Positions 57,423 through 64,000 of a stretch of 64,000 nucleotides of DNA are shown here, in pieces. The position numbers and the translations under genes were made by a program. The notes under the pieces were generated by a model. It saw only the letters and a program-made list of their open reading frames with translations. It had not been told where the DNA came from and did not search any database. Location of the stretch: contig NC_056523.1 of the NCBI RefSeq assembly GCF_019175285.1, positions 205,180,377 through 205,244,376 on the forward strand. The letters are read 5' to 3'. Position 1 is the first letter of the stretch; the number at the start of each line of letters is the position of its first letter. Source of the stretch: Sceloporus undulatus. Its lineage: Eukaryota > Chordata > Lepidosauria > Squamata > Phrynosomatidae.

Positions 57423-57693
57423 CTGCATCCGCATTTCAGAAATAATCCAGTTCGACACCACTTTAGCTGCCAGGGCTCAATGCTATGGGATACTGCGAAG
57501 TGTAGTTTGAAGTGGCAGTAGAGCTCTTCTGGTGCAGGAGATGCATAGACTTCCCAGAGCTCTACTTCCCAGAATTACATAGTACTTACCAGAATTCCTC
57601 AGCACTGGAATTCCACTTCCCAGAATTCCATGGCATTGAGCCCTGACAGTTAAAGTGGTGTCAAACCAGGTTATTTCTGCAATGCAGATGCAA
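57423..57693. mobile_element. Harbinger-like foldback MITE, copy 8, enlarged centre
   Basis: Ends GGCTGCATCCGCATTTCAGA and TTTCTGCAATGCAGATGCAA are inverted. The centre carries three CCAGAATTC-type units (near 57570-57630), so the element is about 50 bp longer than its relatives. Confidence 0.8.
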
Positions 57694-57894
57694 CCCTTGA
57701 ATAGCTTCCGTTAGTGTTCGGATTAAAACCACTGAGTCTGACAAACCAAAATCAAGAAGCTGGAAGAGTGACTATACGCTTCCCAGAGTCCCCTGCCAGC
57801 ATGGCCTCTTTTTGGAGTTGTAGCCCAAAGTACAGCCAATGGTTGCTTTCCCTCAGTTCTATCTAAAAACGCCTTTAATGGACAGAGAGCTGCC

Positions 57895-58000
57895 TGGGCT
57901 AAAGAAACCCACTGGTTATGCTTGGACAAGTCACACTCTCTCAGCTTCAGGGGATGGCCTCTGAAGAAACCTGAGAAGAAAACCCCAGGATAAGAGTCCA
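57895..58000 (+). mobile_element. tRNA-type SINE fragment
   Basis: AACCCACTGGTTATGCTTGG, CACACTCTCTCAGCTTC and GAAAACCCCAGGATAAGAGT are body words of the family. Head and tail are missing. Confidence 0.6.
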
Positions 58001-58009
58001 CTCCTCGCT

Positions 58010-58380
58010 CCTCCAGCTCTTTTCTAGCTGCTTGCTGAGCTGGAGTAGACGAGGAGGAGGAGGAGGCATCCCCAAAGACACACATACACACACTCTCTTC
58101 GGGCATCCCACTGAGGGGCACCCCAAAGTGACCCTGGCTCGGATTTGGGGCGGGACCCACGGGAAGAAGGGCAGCCCTCCTCCTCCCCACTCCGGGTTGA
58201 CTCCGAAGTCAATCTGATGATTTCATTCCTTCCCTCGGAAGCAGGAGGCGGAGGAGGAAGGTAGGATTTCCCGCCCTTCCATTAGAGACTCCCCTCTGCC
58301 CTCCTCTGAAGGAACTGACCAAGACGGGAGACTTGAAGGCATCCCAACAACAACGACAACGACGATGACGACGACAACCA
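58010..58380. other. GC-rich unique DNA upstream of TMEM215
   Basis: GC content and CpG frequency rise here. A short CAACAACGACAACGACGATG tract lies near 58350. Open frames have no domain support. Confidence 0.4.
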
Positions 58381-58382
58381 CA

Positions 58383-58603
58383 GTCCTTTGAGCGACTCTG
58401 GAGAGCAGGGTTTGACTCCCGGCTCAGCCATAAAACTCACTGGTTGACCTTGGGAGAGTCACACCCTCTCAGCCTCAGGGGGAAGGCAATGGCAAGCCTT
58501 CTCTGAACAAATGATGCCAAGGAAACCCCAGGATAGAGTCGCTTTGGGATGGCCAGAAGCCGGGAACGAAGGCACACAACAACAACAACAACAACAACAA
58601 CAA
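58383..58603 (+). mobile_element. tRNA-derived SINE with (CAA)n tail
   Basis: TCTGGAGAGCAGGGTTTGAC (B-box region), TGACCTTGGGAGAGTCACAC, CTCAGCCTCAGGGGGAAGGC, AACGAAGGCACACAACAAC and about nine CAA units. The extreme 5' head is decayed. Confidence 0.85.
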
Positions 58604-58739
58604 AACAGCTCCCCCCTTCGAGGCTTTGCTCTGGGCCACGAAACCTGGAGGGCGACCCACTCTCTCAGCCTCTGCACTCTTTTTGTTTGCACAGGAACGC
58701 CTCTGAAGAAACCTCTGGCCAAGAAGGAAAACGTTCCGA

Positions 58740-59440
58740 GGGGAGCTGCGTTGGCTTCGCTTCGCCCTGGGGCTGGGTTGCTTTTCCAAGCCCTTGAGGC
58801 GACCTTTTAAGGCTCTTTTCGGGCCAAAGAAGGTCCAGAAGGAATGATCCACTTTGAGAGTGCCTGCCCTGGGAGTCCTGGAAACTGTCGTTTCATTGTG
58901 AGACATTGAGCCTTTCTCTGGTGCCACAATAAACTACAATTCCCAGGATTCCCTAGCACTGAGCCAGGGCAGTCAAAGCGGTCTCAAACTGGACTATTTC
59001 TGCAGTGTGTTTAGGACCTAAGTTTCCTCAGAAGAAGAGGGCTTTTTGCCAAAGTCGGAAAGAAGGATTAAGAAGAAGGAGCTGGACGCCCAGCTGTGGA
59101 AGCCTTGCCCTCCGCCCGCACCCTTCTCCCGCCTTCCCTTCTTCCATTGCCTTTCCTTCCCTTGGTGCCTGAAGCTCGTCCTCTCTGAGGGGGGACCCAA
59201 AGGCCAAGGGCTGCGCGTGAGAATCCTGTGAGGAAGGCAAGGAAGGAAGGAAGGAAGGAAGGGGAGGGAAAGGCGAGAGGCGGCCGCTCCTGCAGTCACT
59301 CGCCGCCGAAGAAGAAGGAGCACGGAGCGCGGCGGTCGGAGGGGGATTATGGACGGAGAAGGGCGGCCATGAAGGAGAGGGGCTTCGTCGTCTCCCCCGG
59401 GGAAAGGGGCTGAGGGAAGAAGGAGGGGGGCAGCCCCTGA
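58740..59440 (+). promoter_or_regulatory. CpG-rich 5' region, candidate TMEM215 promoter and leader
   Basis: This stretch has the highest CpG and GC density of the gene-free part, with GCGGCCGCTCCTGCAGTCAC, GAGCGCGGCGGTCGG and (GGAA)n units (59236-59264). It precedes the TMEM215 start by several hundred bases in the correct orientation. A MITE copy occupies 58866-59006. No TATA box or certain splice donor was recognised, so the transcription start is open. In mammals, as I recall, TMEM215 has a non-coding first exon, which could lie here. Confidence 0.45.
58866..59006. mobile_element. Harbinger-like foldback MITE, copy 9, shortened
   Basis: GTGCCACAATAAACTACAAT, CCCAGGATTCCCTAGCACTG and CTGGACTATTTCTGCAGTGT are family words; the left end is lost. 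Confidence 0.7.
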
Positions 59441-59445
59441 AAAGG

Positions 59446-59690
59446 ATATTGTGTGTGTGTGTATGTGTGTGAGGCAAAAGGGCACAAAGGGCGTGTGTGT
59501 TGTGTGAGGAAAGGGGGCACAAAGTGTGTGTGTGAGGCAAAGGGGCACTAAAAGTGTCTGTGTGTGAGGAAAAGGGGCACTCTGTGTGTTTTGTGTGAGG
59601 AAAAGGGGCACAGAAGTGAGTGTTTTGTGCGAAACAAAGGGGCACAAAGTGTGTGGTGTTTTGTGTGTGAGGCAAAAGGTCGCCTTTCCC
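59446..59690. repeat. minisatellite of seven units before TMEM215
   Basis: Units of about 27-37 bp each contain a GTGTGTGTGAGG-like part and an AAAAGGGGCACAAAG-like part. Seven are visible. Minus frames of 228 and 242 codons over this tract are only the repeat (HTH, FPHT words). The duplicated block downstream starts inside its fourth unit. Confidence 0.9.
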
Positions 59691-59781
59691 AGCCCTTTCC
59701 CCACTTGTGAGGGGAGACACCCCCCTCCAAAACAACCACAACCACCACAACCGCAAAGGTCTTCCCTATGCCCTAGGCGCC

Positions 59782-60576
59782 ATGCGACCCGACGACATCA
59801 ACCCTCGGACGGGGCTGGTGGTGGCCCTGGTCAGCGTCTTCCTGGTCTTCGGCTTCATGTTCACCGTGTCGGGGATCAAAGGGGAGACTCTGGGGGACAT
59901 CCCTCTGCTGGCCATCGGGCCGGCTATTTGCCTGCCGGGCATCGCGGCCATCGCTCTGACCCGCAAGACCGACGGCTGCACCAAGTGGCCCGAGCACCGC
60001 TGCTGCCCGCCTTGCAGCTGCTGCTGCCGCAAGAGGAACCGGGACAAGGACGCCCTGGAGCTGCTCAGGACCCCCTCGGACCTGGAGTCCGGCAAAGGCA
60101 GCTGCGACGAACTGGCCGGCAAAGCCTTTCTGGGGATGGCTGCCAAGGGGGGCTCGGGGGGCGCCGCTCCGACGTGTGCCGCGATTACCACCATCGCCTC
60201 CTCTGCAACTTTGGAGGGGTCAAGGGAGGAGGAGGAGGGGAAGGGCTACTTGGAGAACTGCTGCCCGGAGATGCCCGGGAATGTCTTGGTGGCCGAGGAG
60301 GAGGACGAGGCCACCCTTTACAGTAGTGCCTTCCAAAGGTCCTCCCCGGTTTTAGCAAAGCCGGCCGCCACTACTACTATTCCTACTCCTACTACTCCCG
60401 CCGTCGCAGCGGAGGAGGAGGACAACCTTGGCCTCGCCTCCAGCAGCGACACCATCATCGTCTGCTCCTACAAGGATACTAGCAGCCCTTACGACAGGTA
60501 CTGCTGTTACATAAACCCCAGCGAGGAGCTCTGCGAGGAGGAGGAGGAGGAGGAGGACCACGAGGCCATCGTCTGA
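59782..60576 (+). CDS. TMEM215: transmembrane protein 215
   Basis: A single 264-residue frame. The N-terminus MRPDDINPRTGLVVALVSVF and the C-terminal IIVCSYK, SPYDRYCCYIN and HEAIV match vertebrate TMEM215 as I remember it (about 235 residues in human). Two membrane segments are clear, at about residues 11-31 and 40-60, joined by a short GIKGETLGD loop; the long tail (61-264) is then on one side of the membrane. The tail has a Cys cluster (residues 74-82, CCPPCSCCC), a conserved LLRTPSDLESGKGS motif (94-107), low-complexity Glu, Thr and Gly tracts, and an acidic run (252-259) near the end. The protein is longer than the mammalian one because of these tracts. I chose Met at 59782 because homology begins there; an in-frame ATG at 59707 would add 25 unsupported residues. 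A CCCTAG just before the ATG could be a splice acceptor. As I recall, TMEM215 has been reported as an endoplasmic reticulum protein protecting endothelial cells from apoptosis; nothing in this sequence tests that. Confidence 0.96.
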   Translation: MRPDDINPRTGLVVALVSVFLVFGFMFTVSGIKGETLGDIPLLAIGPAICLPGIAAIALTRKTDGCTKWPEHRCCPPCSCCCRKRNRDKDALELLRTPSDLESGKGSCDELAGKAFLGMAAKGGSGGAAPTCAAITTIASSATLEGSREEEEGKGYLENCCPEMPGNVLVAEEEDEATLYSSAFQRSSPVLAKPAATTTIPTPTTPAVAAEEEDNLGLASSSDTIIVCSYKDTSSPYDRYCCYINPSEELCEEEEEEEDHEAIV

Positions 60577-60934
60577 ACCTTGGCTTCTTCCTTCTTCGCC
60601 ACTTTCTTTTCAACATCTCTTCCTTTTGTTGGAGCATCTTGGATCGTCCGAACCGAGGGCGGCTCTTTTTTGGCCTCCCTCTTTTCCTTCTTCTTCTTGT
60701 TTCGACTTTCTTTTTAACATCTCTAGACCCCCTTTCTTCCTTTTGAAGCATCCCTGAATCGTCTGAACCGAGGGCGGCTCTTTACGCTTCCCTCTTTTCC
60801 TCCTCCTTTTGTTCCCCCCGACTTTCTTTTCACATCTCTTTCTTCCTTTTGGAGCATCCCTGAATCCGTAGCCGTAAGGAGAAAAATATACTCCAGCCTC
60901 CTCTGGTTCTTTTCAAACAACAACAGTAACGAAA
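60577..60934 (+). other. proximal 3' UTR of TMEM215
   Basis: Directly after the stop codon comes pyrimidine-rich DNA without a canonical AATAAA before the duplicated block begins. It contains the tandem units listed separately. Confidence 0.6.
60598..60875 (+). repeat. tandem repeat in the TMEM215 3' UTR
   Basis: Two full units of about 105-115 bp and one partial unit start near 60600, 60704 and 60820. Each begins ACTTTCTTTT and contains TTCCTTTTG, GAGCATC and a GAACCGAGGGCGGCTCTTT block (lost in the partial unit). The same array recurs in the downstream duplicate. Confidence 0.85.
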
Positions 60935-62294
60935 AAGTGTCGGTGTGTGAGGAAAGGGGCACCTTGTGGTGTTTTGTGTGAGGAAAGGAGGGCACAGATA
61001 GTGAGTGTTTTGTGCGAAACAAAGGGGCACAAAGTGTGTGGTGGTTGTTGTGTGTGAGGCAAAAGGTCGCCTTTCCCCAGCCCTTTCCCCACCTTGGAGG
61101 GGAGACACCCCCCTCCAAAATCAACCACAACCACCACAACCGCAAAGGTCTTCCTATGCCTAGGCGCCATGCGACCCGCGACACAACCTCGGACGGGCTG
61201 GTGGTGGCCCTGGTCAGCGTCTTCCTGGTCTTCGGCTTTCATGTTACACCGGTCGGGGATCAAAGGGAGACGCTGGGGGACAACCTCTGCTGGCCATCGG
61301 GCCGGCTATTTGGCCCTGCGGGCATCGCGGCCATCGCTCGACCCGCAAGACCGACGGCCCTGCACCAAGTGGCCCGAGCACCGCTGCTGCCCGCCTTGCA
61401 GCTGCTGCTGCTGCCGCAAGAGGACAGGACAAGGACGCCCTGGAGCGGCTCAGGACCCCCCCTCGGACCTGGAGTCCGGCAAAGGCAGCTGCGACGAACT
61501 GGCCGGCAAAGCCTTTCTGGGGATGGGCTGCCAAGGGGGGCTTCGGGGGGCGCCGCCCGACGTGTGCCGCGATTACCCACGCCTCCTCTGCAACTTTGGA
61601 GGGTCAAGGGAGGAGGATGGGGATGAAGGGCTACTTGAGAACTGCTGCCCGAGATGCCTGGGAATGTCTTGGGTGGCCGAGAGGAGGACGAGGCCATCAT
61701 TTACAGTAGTGCCCTTCCAAAGGTCCTCCCCGGTTTTGAAAAGCCGGCCGCCACTACTACATTCCTACTCCTACTCCGCCGTCGCAGCGGAGGAGGAGGA
61801 CAACCTTGGCCGCGCCCCAGCAGCGAACCCATCATCGTCTGCTCCTACAAGGATACAGCAGCCCTTACGACAGTACTGCTGTTACATAAACCCCAGCGAG
61901 GAGCTCTGCGAGGAGGAGGAGAGGAGGACCACGAGGCCATCGTCGAACTTGGCTTCTTCCTTCTTCGCCACTCCTTTTCAACATCTCTTCCTTTTGTGGA
62001 GCATCTGGGATCGTCCGAACCGAGGGCGGCTCTTTTTTGGCCTCCTCTTTTCCTCTCTTGTTTCGACTCTTTTTAACATCTCTAGACCCCCTTTCTTCTT
62101 CTTTTGAAGCACCCTGAACGCTGAACCGAGGGCGGCTCTTTACGCTTCCCTCTTTTCCTCCTCCTTTTGTTCCCCCCGACTTTCTTTTCACATCTCTTTC
62201 TTCCTTTTGGAGCATCCCTGAATCCGTAGCCGTGTAAGGAGAAAAATATACTCCAGCCTCCTCTGGTTCTTTTCAAACAACAACAGTAACGAAA
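60935..62294 (+). repeat. second copy of the TMEM215 block
   Basis: This block repeats about 59551-60934 in direct orientation: minisatellite end, leader, coding part and 3' UTR array. Both blocks end in CAACAGTAACGAAA. The copy is 24 bases shorter in net terms. In the first 185 coding bases I count about 14 differences, nearly all single-base gains or losses. Neutral decay would give more substitutions than indels. Confidence 0.9.
61169..61946 (+). pseudogene. TMEM215 duplicate copy, frameshifted
   Basis: ATG at 61169 corresponds to the TMEM215 start, but the frame is lost within a few codons and recovered piecewise in all three frames, for example SGIKG, CTKWPEHRCCPPCSCCC, ESGKGSCDELAGKAFLGM and QYCCYINPSEEL. 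The stop codon region has lost a T. It cannot make TMEM215 as written. The error style (one-base indels, often within runs) suggests an unpolished sequence copy, not a real pseudogene; a true recent duplication with poor base quality is the alternative. The frames of 337 and 204 codons here are products of the shifts. Confidence 0.85.
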
Positions 62295-62460
62295 GAAAGT
62301 ATAATCCTGACCAACATGAACATCATCATCATCATCATATTATTATATTCTTCATCCTGGCGGTTTTTTGCACTGCATGGGACAATCCTCCTTAACTAGC
62401 TGTTAAACTATTTTATAAACCTGGTATGTGACTGATAACTTCAAACCTTCGTGCCTGAAA
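62295..62460 (+). other. likely distal 3' UTR sequence of TMEM215
   Basis: AT-rich, frame-free, with an (ATC)n run near 62322-62340. If the duplicate is false, this DNA lies directly after the first block. Confidence 0.4.
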
Positions 62461-62464
62461 TGAC

Positions 62465-62650
62465 TTGGTTTTTATTTATTTATTTATAATAATAATAATA
62501 ATAATAATAATTGTTTTATATTATACCCCGCCTCTTTGCCAAAAGGCTATCAGAGTGTTACAAATGGTTTTAAATAGACATTTTCCCTGCCGCCCTCAGG
62601 CTTATTGGTTTTTATTTTGGCCCCATTTTTAACAACAACAACAACAGTAA
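62465..62650 (-). mobile_element. L2-like LINE 3' end with simple repeat
   Basis: (TTTA)n and (AAT)n are followed by TATACCCCGCCTCTTTGCCA and AAAAGGCTATCAGAGTGTTA, the reverse of an L2 tail. Confidence 0.65.
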
Positions 62651-62770
62651 TAATAATAAGCATGTTTAAGGAGAATTTTCTATGATCATTTGTAAACGGG
62701 GGTTAAGGTGGGTGGTGGGGTAAAAAAGCTGACTTGTTATGTTACAAAGTTGTTACAGGTTTCTTGTCCA

Positions 62771-62960
62771 GGGCTGCATGCCACTGCAGAAAGGTGCGGT
62801 TTGACACCACTTTGCCTGCCATGGCTCCATGCCGTGGAATTCTGGGAATGGTGTTTGTTGTGGCACCGAATTCCGAATTCCACACACTTCCCGAATCCAG
62901 GGCATGGAGCATGGCAGGCAAGTGGTGTCAAACCGCACCATTTCTACAGTGGCATGCAAG
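62771..62960. mobile_element. Harbinger-like foldback MITE, copy 10
   Basis: GGGCTGCATGCCACTGCAGA pairs with TTTCTACAGTGGCATGCAAG. The arms TGACACCACTTTGCCTGCCA and TGGCAGGCAAGTGGTGTCAA are almost perfect. The short frames on both strands are by-products. Confidence 0.82.
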
Positions 62961-62964
62961 CTAG

Positions 62965-63910
62965 AAAGCAGAAGAAGATCCCAATGCGCTCTCTCACAGT
63001 CAGGTGGAAATCAAATGTGTGAAATGCTGGGAATGAAAGGGCTTCTCTGGACTCTGACTTTCCCTTGACTTAATGCTTGCATTCTCTTTTAAGATGCTAA
63101 GGCTGGGAGTGGCACAAAGTGGGGAAAGATTTATTCATTTCCATCCTCTTAAGGACCAGGCAGGCAAGTTCAAGCTTCCCAGTGGGATAGATCTATAATA
63201 AGGTCATGTGCAGAAGACCCAAAAGCAGTTGCGACAGCAAAGGAGGACAACAGGGAGAGAGAACTGAGTGAGAGAAAAGGCAAGTTTAATACTGGCGCTA
63301 GGCTTTTTTTTTTGAAGGTTTATGATTCACTCAGTCTTTCAGTTTTATTTTATTTCTTAAAGCTTTTCCCATCATCTACTACTCTTTCCCAGCCCCCTTA
63401 GTATAGTATAGTTTATTTGATAGTCATCATTTTGTCACACGGAATTTACAACTAGAGGAAAAAAAGGTACCCTTTCCTGAGAAACCCAGCGCAATAAACT
63501 CTCTGTAATGGGAGACGGTTCCCCGTTTTTGGGACAGTATCTTATTTTTTATTTCAAAAGAAAGGGGTGATTGCAAAGGTGCTCTTTTTTTAATTCTAGA
63601 AACCAGGACACATCCTTCTCCTCCCCTCTCGTTTCTTTTTTTCTTTGGAAAGCAGTAGTAGGCCATGGACTATTTCAAAGGTCATCTCCTGGGTAACTCT
63701 AAAAAGATAATTTTTAAATGAGGCAAAATAAGAATCCAGGATTTCTCTTTCTTCTTAGAAACTGGAACAAACTCTCCCATTATATTTATTTAGCTCAAAA
63801 AACCCACAAAAAACGTTTATTTATTTTATTTTTTGGACAGCAATAGTTATGGATAGAAAGACCTTTAGACTAGCTCCAAAGCCCTGCTCTTGTATCACAT
63901 CCAATGTGAA
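62965..63910. other. unique DNA downstream of TMEM215
   Basis: AT-rich, no gene recognised. It may include the transcript end. Confidence 0.4.
63493..63498 (+). terminator. possible polyadenylation signal AATAAA
   Basis: This is the first canonical hexamer found by eye downstream of the gene, about 2.9 kb after the stop (about 1.5 kb if the duplicate is false). No GT-rich downstream element was confirmed. Confidence 0.25.
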
Positions 63911-63912
63911 TA

Positions 63913-64000
63913 CTGTATATACTCAACTATAGTCGACCTCATGTATAAGGTCGAGGGCAGATTTTGGGGGGCCAAAATTATGGATTTTGATATGAACCAT
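63913..64000. mobile_element. Tigger-type Tc/mariner element, cut by the window end
   Basis: CTGTATATACTCAACTATAG and GTCGACCTCATGTATAAGGT match the terminus of 26859-27256. TA precedes it. CAGATTTTGGGGGGCCAAAA follows; the rest lies outside. Confidence 0.75.

Noticed and set aside
58024-58217. Short GC-rich frames taken as a possible first coding exon of TMEM215
   Set aside because: TMEM215 coding homology starts with its own methionine at 59782 and needs no upstream coding exon; no splice pair was identified.
59018-59756. Minus-strand frames of 228 and 242 codons upstream of TMEM215
   Set aside because: They consist mostly of HTH/FPHT-type repeats from the minisatellite and a low-complexity Ser/Pro stretch; no domain is seen and they overlap the TMEM215 leader.
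59707-59781. Upstream in-frame ATG giving a 289-residue TMEM215
   Set aside because: The 25 extra residues have no match to TMEM215 as I know it, whereas MRPDDINPRTG does. The stretch also lies where a leader or splice acceptor is expected.
61012-62107. Frames of 204 and 337 codons in the duplicate block
   Set aside because: They are TMEM215 pieces joined across shifted frames. Single-base indels explain them.

Overview
The window looks like nuclear DNA of a squamate reptile, probably an iguanian lizard. This is inferred from its repeats: CR1 and L2 LINEs, RTE/Bov-B LINEs, Sauria-type tRNA SINEs and 5S-rRNA-derived SINEs with Bov-B-like tails, Penelope-like retroelements, and dense hAT, Harbinger-like and Tc/mariner-like MITEs. 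No bacterial gene, rRNA, CRISPR array or tRNA gene was seen.

Only one host protein gene is supported: TMEM215, a two-pass membrane protein, on the + strand at 59782-60576. Its coding region is one uninterrupted GC-rich open frame of 264 codons. Upstream lie a CpG-rich stretch (about 58740-59440, the likely promoter and 5' leader) and a seven-unit minisatellite (59446-59690). Directly downstream, a block of about 1.36 kb (about 60935-62294) repeats the minisatellite end, the coding region and the proximal 3' UTR. It is full of one-base insertions and deletions but has few substitutions. That profile fits an uncorrected long-read duplicate (assembly artefact) better than an aged pseudogene.

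The other 58 kb reads as a gene-free flank, which fits my recollection that TMEM215 borders a gene-poor interval in other amniotes. It is a mosaic of old and young repeats separated by unique AT-rich DNA. Several unique stretches, notably 21175-21425, have the texture of conserved non-coding elements.

The most unusual structures are these. A 493-bp GC-rich element (26293-26785) is built from about eight to ten consecutive near-perfect hairpins, and relatives lie at 8616, 30140 and 43143. Penelope-like tails carry a hammerhead-ribozyme-like core. An unclassified foldback family occurs six times, one copy being split by a SINE. A tRNA-type SINE sits inside a 5S-type SINE that shares its Bov-B-like tail. 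A 356-bp foldback lies at 19253-19608. All family names rest on recognition by eye, without database searches.
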